Of a DNA stretch of 47,787 nucleotides, positions 8,311 through 16,176 are shown piece after piece (the stretch's first letter is position 1; every line of letters starts with the position of its first letter). Where the stretch lies: NCBI GenBank assembly GCA_022821385.1, contig JAJEDR010000022.1:1-47787 (forward strand). Reading direction: 5' to 3'. The notes beneath the pieces were generated by a model. The model saw nothing but the letters and a program-made list of their open reading frames with translations, was not told the origin of the DNA and searched no databases. The translations under genes were made by a program, and so were the position numbers. The DNA is from Rhodothermales bacterium (GTDB lineage Bacteria > Bacteroidota > Rhodothermia > Rhodothermales > Bin80).

Positions 8311-9214
8311 TTACTACAAACAGGTTGAGTTACTGGTAGACGTGCTACCAGCTGTCGCAAAGGAATCATCCTTTGCACTCAAAGGCGGAACCGCTATTAA
8401 TTTGTTCTACCAGGACATGCCAAGACTGTCCGTAGACATTGATCTTACATGGCTTCCTGTGGCTGACCGTTCGTCTTCACTCAGGAACATTGATACTGCG
8501 CTTAACCGCATTGCTGCTTCAATCAGAGATGCCCATCCCGGAACCACAGTAACACGTTTTCCGAATCAACGAATCGGCCTTCCACAAATCTATGTGAAAC
8601 GTAGTGAAGCTGATATAAAAATTGAGACGTCCACCACAGCACGCGGCACGGTAATGCCTGCCCGCATGCTTGAGGCGTCCCATTCCGCAACGAAACAGTT
8701 TGGATTCATAACAATGAATGTGGCCTCCTTTGAGGATGTATATGCTGGCAAGATCTGTGCAGCACTTGAACGGAAACACCCGCGAGACCTGTTTGACATT
8801 TTGGTACTTTATGAGAACGAGGGGATATCAGATGACCTCTTCCGTGTATTGTTGGTGTACATCGCAGCCTCACGCCGACCGATACACGAATCACTAGCAC
8901 CAACACGCCCGGTACGTGAAGAATGGTACAATGACCGGTTCAAGGGCATGAGCCGTATAGATGTCGGTTTGAAATCACTGGTTAAGACTGGCATGCGGCT
9001 ACATAACGATGTCGTATCAAGACTTACAGGTAAAATCACGACCTTTTTGCTCTTGCTCCACAATGCCGAGCCGGATTTCAGCTTGATTGGACTTCCCGAC
9101 GCTGCAAAATTGCCTGCAGTTCGCTGGAAGCTCTATAATCTGGAAAGGCTAAAGCGAGAAAATCCTCAAAAACATGCCGAACAGCAGAGCGCACTGGAAC
9201 GGCTACTCCAATAA
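8294..9214 (+). CDS. AbiEii/AbiGii-type nucleotidyltransferase toxin, pair 1
   Basis: A 306-residue minimal-nucleotidyltransferase-fold protein, the toxin partner in AbiE systems. The active site looks complete: KGGTAIN (30-36), then SVDIDLTW with Asp48 and Asp50, and the third carboxylate Glu111 in IKIET. The later family motif with Lys and RDLFD (AGKICAALERKHPRDLFD, about 150-167) is intact. AbiEii toxins transfer nucleotides to a target and stop growth, which underlies phage abortive infection. The ATG at 8294 was chosen over the longer open frame from 8192, because it overlaps the antitoxin by only 17 bases and matches the geometry of the second pair. Confidence 0.88.
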   Translation: MPASSDYYKQVELLVDVLPAVAKESSFALKGGTAINLFYQDMPRLSVDIDLTWLPVADRSSSLRNIDTALNRIAASIRDAHPGTTVTRFPNQRIGLPQIYVKRSEADIKIETSTTARGTVMPARMLEASHSATKQFGFITMNVASFEDVYAGKICAALERKHPRDLFDILVLYENEGISDDLFRVLLVYIAASRRPIHESLAPTRPVREEWYNDRFKGMSRIDVGLKSLVKTGMRLHNDVVSRLTGKITTFLLLLHNAEPDFSLIGLPDAAKLPAVRWKLYNLERLKRENPQKHAEQQSALERLLQ

Positions 9215-9483
9215 GGAAAGACGTGAAATGCAATGAGCAGAATACATAGCCTAGCCGTTTCGGTAGAGTCGCACATCAGCGAAATCATCGAGATAGCTCA
9301 TAAGCACTGTACTCGGAAAAGAGACCAGCGTATTGTCCCTAACAATCTCCAAGTGTACGATTCAGGGAGGATCGAAACCTAAACCGTAAGTGTTTGGAGG
9401 TCTCCATAGTGAATGGTTTAAGGACAACTAAATTGATCTATTCCAAACAATTTATTGCATAAGTTCGATATTGCTTCAATAAG

Positions 9484-10326
9484 ATGTCTATTATCAATCA
9501 TAAAACTCCTAGATTAAAATTGCTTCTCAATGATCTACCCCCAGGCTTTATGATAGATACCGCATGCCTCCGGGCGAGGGGTATTGACTCAAAATCCACT
9601 CACAATTATGTTGGTCAAGGATGGCTTGAACACATCGTTCGAGGAGTCTACCGACGACCACTGTCTAACCGAGTGGAATCTGACAAATTGTCTTGGCAGG
9701 TAGTGCTTCTATCGCTTCAGCAGATCATGGGTTACAATCTGCACCTAGGTGGACGAAGCGCTCTGGGTTTTGCTGGTTATACCCAATTCATCACGACCGG
9801 AGAGAAACAGTATGTTGATTTCTACGGCGATGCTCCCTCCTGGCTTAAGCGACTGCCCACAAGGGACAAAATCACGCTAAATGGCCCCACGCTTTTTGGC
9901 AAAGATTCGGTTGGACTTATTGATCGGATTCCTATCACATACAAACGAAATTGGTCAGTAGATATTTGGCACTGGCCCGTAAGAATCTCATCTCCTGAAC
10001 GTGCACTCCTTGAAATGATTGATCAATTGCGGGAGAGTTCAGACTTCAATTACATGGAATTGTTCTTCGAAACCCTGCACTCCTTACGCCCTGAACTCCT
10101 GATGAGTCTCTTGAAAGCCTGCCGCAGTGTTAAGGTTCGAAGACTGTTTTTTGTTTTTGCGGACCTATACGAACATGCCTGGTGTGAATATCTTGATGCC
10201 GACCAGATTGATCTCGGCAGCGGACCTCGAGCACTCATTCCCGGAGGGAAGTTCCATCCTGCATATCAGATATCTGTGCCAGAATGTCTCCTCAGCACCC
10301 CCTACTATGATGACTGCATCTTCTGA
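9484..10326 (+). CDS. AbiEi-type antitoxin/regulator, pair 2
   Basis: A 280-residue paralogue of the protein at 7465-8310, similar along the whole length by eye. It has the same LLNDLPPGF start, the GWLEHIVRGVYRRP end of the DNA-binding domain, SAPSWLKRLP (here DAPSWLKRLP) and the almost identical block LLKACRSVKVRRLFFVFA. It is therefore a second AbiEi-type regulator. The 269 bases between pair 1 and this gene hold no other gene. GATATTGCTT at 9467-9476 sits 17 bases before the ATG, as GATATAGCTT does before copy 1. The end overlaps the next gene by 17 bases. Whether the two regulators cross-bind cannot be told from sequence. Confidence 0.87.
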   Translation: MSIINHKTPRLKLLLNDLPPGFMIDTACLRARGIDSKSTHNYVGQGWLEHIVRGVYRRPLSNRVESDKLSWQVVLLSLQQIMGYNLHLGGRSALGFAGYTQFITTGEKQYVDFYGDAPSWLKRLPTRDKITLNGPTLFGKDSVGLIDRIPITYKRNWSVDIWHWPVRISSPERALLEMIDQLRESSDFNYMELFFETLHSLRPELLMSLLKACRSVKVRRLFFVFADLYEHAWCEYLDADQIDLGSGPRALIPGGKFHPAYQISVPECLLSTPYYDDCIF

Positions 10327-11230
10327 TTGCCTTGATAAGGTCACACTGTTGATGGATGTACTGCCAAAAGTCGCTACAGAATCAGCCTTCGCGGTCAGGG
10401 GAGGCACTGCCATCAACATGTTCTATCAGAAAATGCCAAGGCTGTCTGTGAATATTGACCTCACATGGTTACCTGTTGCTGATCGTTCATCTTCGCTTAG
10501 GAATATTGACCGTGCTCTAAAGCGCATCGTTGCCTTGATCAGGGAGAATAATTCTGGAATCCATGCCCAATACTTAAAGCGAAAAAGGACCACCTTTCCC
10601 CGGATAATTGTGAATAAGGGGAAAACATTTGTGACGATTGCGACCTCTACAGTTGTCCGGGGTACGGTACTGCCCTCCAGCTCAATGATGACATTCGATT
10701 CCGTAACCAAGTATTTTCGGTCAATGCAAATGAATGTTGTCTCTTTTGAGGATGCTTACTCTGGAAAGATCTGTGCGGCACTTGAACGTAAGTATCCACA
10801 CGATCTGTTTGACGTAATGATGCTTTATAATAATGGAGGTCTTACAGATGATCTGTTCCGTGTACTTATGGTCTACGCTGCCTGTTCAAGTCAACCGATG
10901 CACAAAGTGCTATCGCCATCAAATCATATTCAGAAGGGGTTGTATGATCCCCACTTCGGGGGACTGGCCGAGAAGAGAACTTCTCTTGAATCTCTTATCG
11001 AAACTGGTAAGCGATTACACTCAGACATTGCGTCACGGCTTTCGGGTAAGATTGCAACATTTCTTCTTACCCTTCACGATGCCGAGCCAGATTTTGGATT
11101 GATTGGCTTTCCCAAAGCTGCAGAGCTTCCAGCAATTCGGTGGAAAATCTTTAACTTGAAAAAGATCAAGAATGCTTATCCCGAAAAGCACGCGAGGCAG
11201 CGCCGAGCGCTTGAGGCGTTATTGCACTAA
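10310..11230 (+). CDS. AbiEii-like nucleotidyltransferase with altered active site, pair 2
   Basis: A 306-residue paralogue of the toxin at 8294-9214, with identical length and a gap-free alignment over at least the first 112 residues. RGGTAIN (30-36) is kept, but the first metal-binding Asp of the DxD motif is Asn48 (AAT at that codon; NIDL instead of DIDL), and the third carboxylate is Ala111 (GCG instead of GAG). RDLFD of copy 1 is HDLFD here. Asp50, the Lys motif and the C-terminal body remain. The frame is open and uninterrupted. Family knowledge says the missing carboxylates hold catalytic metal ions, so the protein is probably inactive as a transferase. The ATG at 10310 (another at 10307) gives the same 17-base overlap as pair 1. 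Confidence 0.87.
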   Translation: MTASSDCLDKVTLLMDVLPKVATESAFAVRGGTAINMFYQKMPRLSVNIDLTWLPVADRSSSLRNIDRALKRIVALIRENNSGIHAQYLKRKRTTFPRIIVNKGKTFVTIATSTVVRGTVLPSSSMMTFDSVTKYFRSMQMNVVSFEDAYSGKICAALERKYPHDLFDVMMLYNNGGLTDDLFRVLMVYAACSSQPMHKVLSPSNHIQKGLYDPHFGGLAEKRTSLESLIETGKRLHSDIASRLSGKIATFLLTLHDAEPDFGLIGFPKAAELPAIRWKIFNLKKIKNAYPEKHARQRRALEALLH

Positions 11231-11658
11231 GAAACGCGCCAGTGAAAATTGACGAGCTTCATTCCAATAATAATCACCTTATCAATCATCCAGCACTAAA
11301 CACAAGTTGTCGGCTTGAAGCCAAGTTCACCACTGTTGTAGATTATTCTTGCTGGGGCGTCCAACCCCATCCGATCCGGTAAACCACAACATTGATCGCT
11401 CACTACAACCGTCCAAACGAATTGCCGTCGACTTAAATTCTAATTGACACTAGACAAACCAGGGCGTGGCAGGTCACGAGACTATGGCCTTCATGATACA
11501 TGGTACCTGACGCGCAACAGTGTTATATCCTGAGTTATTTTTCAATGCGGCTCTTCTGCCAATTTCCGGGTGCACGAAGTCTTCAGCCCCATCGAGCGGT
11601 GGCTAGACAAGTTACCTACCATAGATACACTAAGACGTTGGAAAGGGAAAATGCCCGA
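11231..11658. other. Intergenic region after the second AbiE pair
   Basis: 428 bases with no recognisable gene. The only open frame of note (11500-11685, plus) has no motif and runs into the end of the decarboxylase gene on the other strand. A weak hairpin TGGGG/CCCCA occurs at 11353-11369 without a T tract. This is the right flank of the AbiE patch; no integrase or tRNA was seen. Confidence 0.5.
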
Positions 11659-13110
11659 TCAACGTGGGGGTGGGTCTTGAATTAAACTCTCCGCCCCGAA
11701 TTTTGAGACGGCCTCCAACGTCTCGCGTACCTCGTTCCAAGTCGTAGTGTAATTGATGACGCACATCCTGAGTGCTAACGCTCCACGAAGACGTGTAGAT
11801 GATATGAACGCGCGGTCTTCCCAGAAGACTCGGGCGAGTACGATCCTGTTGATTGTTTCTAACGCATCCTTATCAAGCTCGGTGTTCGTGGGATTGACGC
11901 GGAAGCATGCAATCCCCAGTGCCACAGGAGCCAACATCTCCAAGACGGAACTCTCCTCAACATACTCCTCAATTCGATGCGCAAGCATCATCCCATGCGA
12001 TTGGGCTCTCCGAAAAGCGGCCATACCGAAGATTTGAACGGACATCCAGATCTTCAATGCCCTAACGGAACGACTGAGTTGCAAACCTCTGTCCGAAAAG
12101 TTTGGGTGATCAGCACCCCAAATCGTATCCTGAAGAATATCCTGCTTGCTGGCAAACACCCGCTCAAGAGTGCGTAAGTCCTTTACCATCAGGCTCCCCA
12201 CCTCATAAGGTTGATAAAACCATTTATGCCCGTCCAGCACAATTGAGTCTGCCCGCTCAATTCCACGCAAGATTTTCTTACCTCCCTCGGTCACAAGGGA
12301 AAAGCCTCCATGCGCTGCATCGACGTGAAGCCAAATATTCTGAGCCTCACAGTAATCCGCCATCGTTTCCAGCGGGTCAACAGCTCCGCTGCTGGATGTT
12401 CCAGCGTTCGCGCATATTGCAACAGGGCTAAGTCCGGCAGCTCTGTCCACTGCTACGGTCTCAACAAGCGCATCCATATCCATGCGGAAACGCTCATCGG
12501 TCGGAATCATACGAATGCATTCCGGGTGAATACCCATAATCCTAGCCGCTTTAACTAGTGCACCGTGGCTCTGGTCGCTCATGTACAGAATGCCACGCTC
12601 TGGATTATTCGCGGCCTCCCGTGCTGCAACTAGCCCATCCAGGTTCGCTGCAGACCCCCCGCTCGTCAATATGCCTCCCGCACTTTCTGGATAGCCAATC
12701 CAGTGCCTAAACCAGTCGATCACGGTGAGTTCTAGCTGGCTTGGACCACTTGAAATCAACCAGGAACTCTGGTTAACATTAAAGCCAGCAACCATAAAGT
12801 CGGCCAAGATTCCAGGCCAAGTGGGCTGCGAAGGAATGAATCCGAAACAGCGTGGATGATCTAAGCGCAGCGCGGTCGGAAGAATCTCATTTGCGGCCTC
12901 TTCAATCACTTGCGAGGCCGAGCGGCCCTCCTCGGGCGGAGGCTTCATCAAATGATCTTCAAGTTCTTGCCGGAACTCCCCCGCCCAAGCATCCTCTTCG
13001 GGCAAATTCTCAATGCGCTGCACTAGCAACTCCGCCGTTTGGCGTGCAAGTGCTAGCATCTCGCCTGGCAACATACGGAGATCATTTCTGACTCCATCAT
13101 TACCGATCAT
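11659..13110 (-). CDS. Group II PLP-dependent decarboxylase (aromatic amino acid type)
   Basis: A 483-residue cytosolic decarboxylase of the DOPA/tyrosine/tryptophan/glutamate decarboxylase fold. Motifs seen: HPRCFGFIPS (85-94), LTSGGSAANLDGL (148-160), His182 in the DQSHGA stacking loop, HVDAAHGG with the PLP-binding Asp264 (262-269), and LDGHKWFYQPYEVG with the Schiff-base Lys296. A C-terminal LRMCVINYTTT segment is typical of the aromatic-L-amino-acid decarboxylases. It would turn an aromatic amino acid into the amine and CO2; the exact substrate is not readable. It is divergent from an aldehyde dehydrogenase gene across a 480-base gap, which could point to amine formation and oxidation, but they are not one operon. 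Confidence 0.88.
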   Translation of the reverse strand: MIGNDGVRNDLRMLPGEMLALARQTAELLVQRIENLPEEDAWAGEFRQELEDHLMKPPPEEGRSASQVIEEAANEILPTALRLDHPRCFGFIPSQPTWPGILADFMVAGFNVNQSSWLISSGPSQLELTVIDWFRHWIGYPESAGGILTSGGSAANLDGLVAAREAANNPERGILYMSDQSHGALVKAARIMGIHPECIRMIPTDERFRMDMDALVETVAVDRAAGLSPVAICANAGTSSSGAVDPLETMADYCEAQNIWLHVDAAHGGFSLVTEGGKKILRGIERADSIVLDGHKWFYQPYEVGSLMVKDLRTLERVFASKQDILQDTIWGADHPNFSDRGLQLSRSVRALKIWMSVQIFGMAAFRRAQSHGMMLAHRIEEYVEESSVLEMLAPVALGIACFRVNPTNTELDKDALETINRIVLARVFWEDRAFISSTRLRGALALRMCVINYTTTWNEVRETLEAVSKFGAESLIQDPPPR

Positions 13111-13590
13111 TACTGTCCGTTACTTTGTCCATCAAATGTCCCCGTGTGCACAGAAGTTAAGTACGCTGTATCAGGAAAACAAACAACGCGGGGGAAATAC
13201 AAAAATGCTATTCCGATTCTGTTTCCTACAGCAGACTCCATTTCCAATGAAGTTTTTATTGACACTCCATATCCCACAAATAGAAAGAACATTCTAGATC
13301 CGTTCAGTGCAAAAAATACCTCTAGGGAAGATTGCACGTTTTTTTTTCGTGTGGAAGATTCACTCTACAGCCTCACAATAACGCTTGTACCTTTCTCATC
13401 TACGTTATTTGTAGACCTCACAACCCCAGAAGCCCTAAACCAAGTTGGATTCCGTCTCTATAAGACTACACCGACTTCTCAGGACGCTCATCAGTACGGT
13501 ATCCAACCTTTAGTGGAGCGTCCACCGTGAAATAACTGATTTAGCATTATCTTGCAATATCGTCACAAAGTATGACTGCAGAAAAACTGA
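13111..13590. other. Region between divergent decarboxylase and aldehyde dehydrogenase
   Basis: 480 bases. One plus-strand open frame (13144-13530, GTG start, 128 codons) has a protein-like C-terminal half (alternating hydrophobic residues, LTITLVPFSSTLFVDL), but no known motif, no ribosome-binding site and a run of nine T inside it. I do not call it a gene. It could be a small unknown protein or relic. Promoters for both flanking genes must lie here. Confidence 0.4.
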
Positions 13591-15024
13591 ATGAGCCCAA
13601 CGATGAATCCATTCCACCTCATCATCAACGGCAAGAAGGTCTCTACCGAGCAATCCTTTGAAGTGCTGAATCCCGCCAACGAAAGAGTAGCCGGACTTGC
13701 ATCACTGGCGAGAAAGAATGACCTGGACAATGCCGTCCAAGCTGCCCAGATGGCATTCAAAAAATGGCGCACAGTGCCCGAATCCCAAAGACAGACAGCA
13801 TGCCTGGAAATTGCATCGATAATTGAGGCAAATGCTGAGGAGCTTGCCCGTATCCTGACCGCTGAGCAGGGCAAGCCTCTGAATGGGCTCGGCTCGCGCT
13901 GGGAAATCGGTGGCGCGATAGCCTGGACGCGCTATACAGCCAGCCTTTCCCTTCCGATGAAGGTTCTCCAGGACAACGATGAAGGCAGGGTTGAACTTCA
14001 CCGCAAACCAATCGGTGTTGTAGGCTCAATTACTCCGTGGAATTTCCCGGTCATGATTGCGATCTGGCATATCGTTCCTGCTGTTCTTTCGGGCAATACG
14101 GTAATATGCAAGCCCTCTCCCTTTACACCCTTATCCACGCTACGCTTGGTTGAACTCATGAACGAAGTGTTGCCTAAGGGTGTGGTCAACTGCATTACAG
14201 GAAAAGACAAACTGGGAGCCGCAATGACCGTACATGAAGGGATCGGAAAAATTGTCTTTACTGGCTCCTGCGCAACTGGCCAGAAGATCATGGCGAACTC
14301 AGCGGAAACCATGAAGCGACTGACTCTTGAGCTCGGCGGAAACGATGCCGGAATTGTTCTTTCAGACGTTGACCCAAAGCAGATTGCCGAAGGACTTTTC
14401 TGGGGCGCATTCATAAATAGCGGCCAAACCTGCGCGGCGTTGAAACGTCTCTATGTGCACGATGATGTGTACGACGATGTCTGCGGTGAATTGGTTGATC
14501 TTGCCCAAAAAATGAAGGTTGGGGAAGGTACGAGCGAGGATGTCGTTTTGGGGCCGATTCAGAACCGCAAGCAATACGATATCGTCGATGACTTGGTGCA
14601 AAACGCGAAATCCAAAGGACGCGTGCTCCTCGGAGGAGACCCCAAGGAAATGCAGAAGACACTGGGCGGAAAAGGATATTTTTATCCGCTCACGATCATA
14701 GCGGACCTGGAAAATGGAGACCCTCTAGTTGATGAGGAACAGTTCGGACCCGTTCTGCCGATTATCCGCTATCATCGGATTAAGGAAGCGATCGAGAAGG
14801 CAAACGACAATCCAAATGGTCTCGGAGGTTCGGTCTGGAGCCAGAATATAGGAGAGGCGAAAGAAATTGCAACCCAAATGGAATGCGGTTCGGTCTGGAT
14901 AAACAAGCACGGAATGATCCAACCCAACGCTCCGTTCGGCGGAGTGAAACGTTCTGGTTTCGGTGTTGAATTCGCAGAGGAAGGTCTGAAGGAGTATACG
15001 GATATTCAGGTTGTCTTCTCCTAA
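13591..15024 (+). CDS. NAD(P)-dependent aldehyde dehydrogenase
   Basis: A 477-residue member of the ALDH superfamily, oxidising an aldehyde to its acid with NAD(P) in the cytoplasm. Catalytic residues are all present: PWNFP with Asn151, the cofactor Lys174 in VICKPSP, the general base Glu247 in LELGGN, and the nucleophile Cys281 in SGQTCAAL. The FGPVLP and SGFG..F..EGLKEYT C-terminal blocks complete the fold. The substrate could be a medium-chain, betaine-type or amine-derived aldehyde. The ATG at 13591 fits the N-terminal LIINGKKV strand. The upstream divergent decarboxylase may supply an amine whose aldehyde is oxidised here; that link is inference. Confidence 0.92.
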   Translation: MSPTMNPFHLIINGKKVSTEQSFEVLNPANERVAGLASLARKNDLDNAVQAAQMAFKKWRTVPESQRQTACLEIASIIEANAEELARILTAEQGKPLNGLGSRWEIGGAIAWTRYTASLSLPMKVLQDNDEGRVELHRKPIGVVGSITPWNFPVMIAIWHIVPAVLSGNTVICKPSPFTPLSTLRLVELMNEVLPKGVVNCITGKDKLGAAMTVHEGIGKIVFTGSCATGQKIMANSAETMKRLTLELGGNDAGIVLSDVDPKQIAEGLFWGAFINSGQTCAALKRLYVHDDVYDDVCGELVDLAQKMKVGEGTSEDVVLGPIQNRKQYDIVDDLVQNAKSKGRVLLGGDPKEMQKTLGGKGYFYPLTIIADLENGDPLVDEEQFGPVLPIIRYHRIKEAIEKANDNPNGLGGSVWSQNIGEAKEIATQMECGSVWINKHGMIQPNAPFGGVKRSGFGVEFAEEGLKEYTDIQVVFS

Positions 15025-15588
15025 AGCACCTTGGTGTTGGTTTCCTGCAACCCCGACCAATTTTTCATGCTAATGAAAAGCAGTCTTGGTTTCAAACGGC
15101 TCATTAGTACATGGATGCTAAGAAGGTCAATGAGGATGGGGGCATCTCTTATGGAGGCATGCGATAAGTAAGGATCTGCTGAGTTGGGGGCATCTGCCTG
15201 CAGCATTGGCGGCAGAGGAAAATCTGATGCTCTTCTCGCGATCAATTGTATGTGACCACTACAATACGGCTGGCCTCGGTGATGCGACCCTGATTGTATT
15301 CTGCACCGGTCGGCAATCTGACTCTGGGTTGGATACAAAAAATCTCACCTGGAACCGTGATCAGGGCAAAAGCCGAACGAAATACAGTGGCAACCGTGAA
15401 TTGGACATTGGATTGCGGCATTCCCGGGATCCCTCTGTGCACTGGCACACGCCTACGCGAAAATGGATCATGGCCATCGCATTGTTGGAAGCCAAATAGG
15501 TCCAATCCAAAAGATCGTCTGACTTCAAATCTTGCCGCGAATCCTGCAATCATACCCGCGACTTCGCAACCGCCGACATTCACCGTTC
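15025..15588. other. Gene-poor region, possibly decayed coding sequence
   Basis: 564 bases between convergent genes with only overlapping short frames. The minus-strand frame 15242-15583 contains a strand-like stretch with FALITVPGEIF, which recalls the ALV.VPGE.F strand of neutral ceramidase-like hydrolases. The rest does not fit, so a decayed remnant is only a possibility. No RNA gene or terminator was recognised. Confidence 0.35.
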
Positions 15589-16176
15589 TCAGACTTCAAT
15601 CGAACACTCAGACGCATCCACATCTTGATACGAACTGATTCGCCCAATCTGTGCCTTCTTCGCGGTTAGTACACCTGTATTCATGCCCAGAAAACGCATT
15701 GTCCCGTCGTAGCGGCCGTACTCCATCTTGACACACAGGTCCATAATAACATCAAGGCCTCCGGCACTTGCGATCATTGCTGCTTCCTCATTAAAAAGCC
15801 CGAGCTGCAACCAGAAAACTTTGGCACCAATATCAACGGCCTGCGCTGCATAAATCGGGCATTCATGTGAAGGTCGAAATATACTTACCACATCAACCGG
15901 CTCAGGAATATCCTTCAATGTTGGATAAACTCTTTCTCCCAAAATCCTGTTGGCTTTCGGATGCACAGGAATTACCTTTATTCCCCTACTCTTCAGGAAA
16001 GTCGCAACGAAATAGCTGGCCTTTTGACGCTTCGTGGATAACCCTACGATGGCAACCGAACGAGCCGATCCGAGAGTTTGGCGAACCAAGGCCGGAGCTT
16101 GATAAATTGCTCTCTGCTCAGCTGTAAGCAAAGAGTGGCTGGTCAAATCGCACGCAGCGCCTGATCTAGATCCCAT
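15589..16176 (-). CDS. CoA-binding domain protein (YccU-like)
   Basis: A 195-residue protein with a Rossmann-like CoA-binding domain: SVAIVGLSTKRQKASYFVA (40-58), the strand and loop KVIPVHPKANRILGERVYPTL, the segment VDVVSIFRPS and the QLGLFNEEAA turn, as in YccU and the N-terminal part of succinyl-CoA synthetase alpha. No catalytic domain is attached. Its job is not established; in many genomes it lies beside the homocysteine-forming sulfhydrylase, as here. The start at 16176 overlaps the end of the upstream sulfhydrylase gene by 34 bases, so the two are probably one transcript. A later non-ATG start is possible because the first 15 residues are not conserved-looking. Confidence 0.87.
   Translation of the reverse strand: MGSRSGAACDLTSHSLLTAEQRAIYQAPALVRQTLGSARSVAIVGLSTKRQKASYFVATFLKSRGIKVIPVHPKANRILGERVYPTLKDIPEPVDVVSIFRPSHECPIYAAQAVDIGAKVFWLQLGLFNEEAAMIASAGGLDVIMDLCVKMEYGRYDGTMRFLGMNTGVLTAKKAQIGRISSYQDVDASECSIEV

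Noticed and set aside
11353-11369. TGGGG/CCCCA hairpin as right-end repeat of the AbiE patch
   Set aside because: Only five paired bases and no match to the left inverted repeat.
13144-13530. 128-codon plus-strand open frame between decarboxylase and aldehyde dehydrogenase
   Set aside because: GTG start without ribosome-binding site, no motif, long T run inside; kept only as a note in the gap entry.
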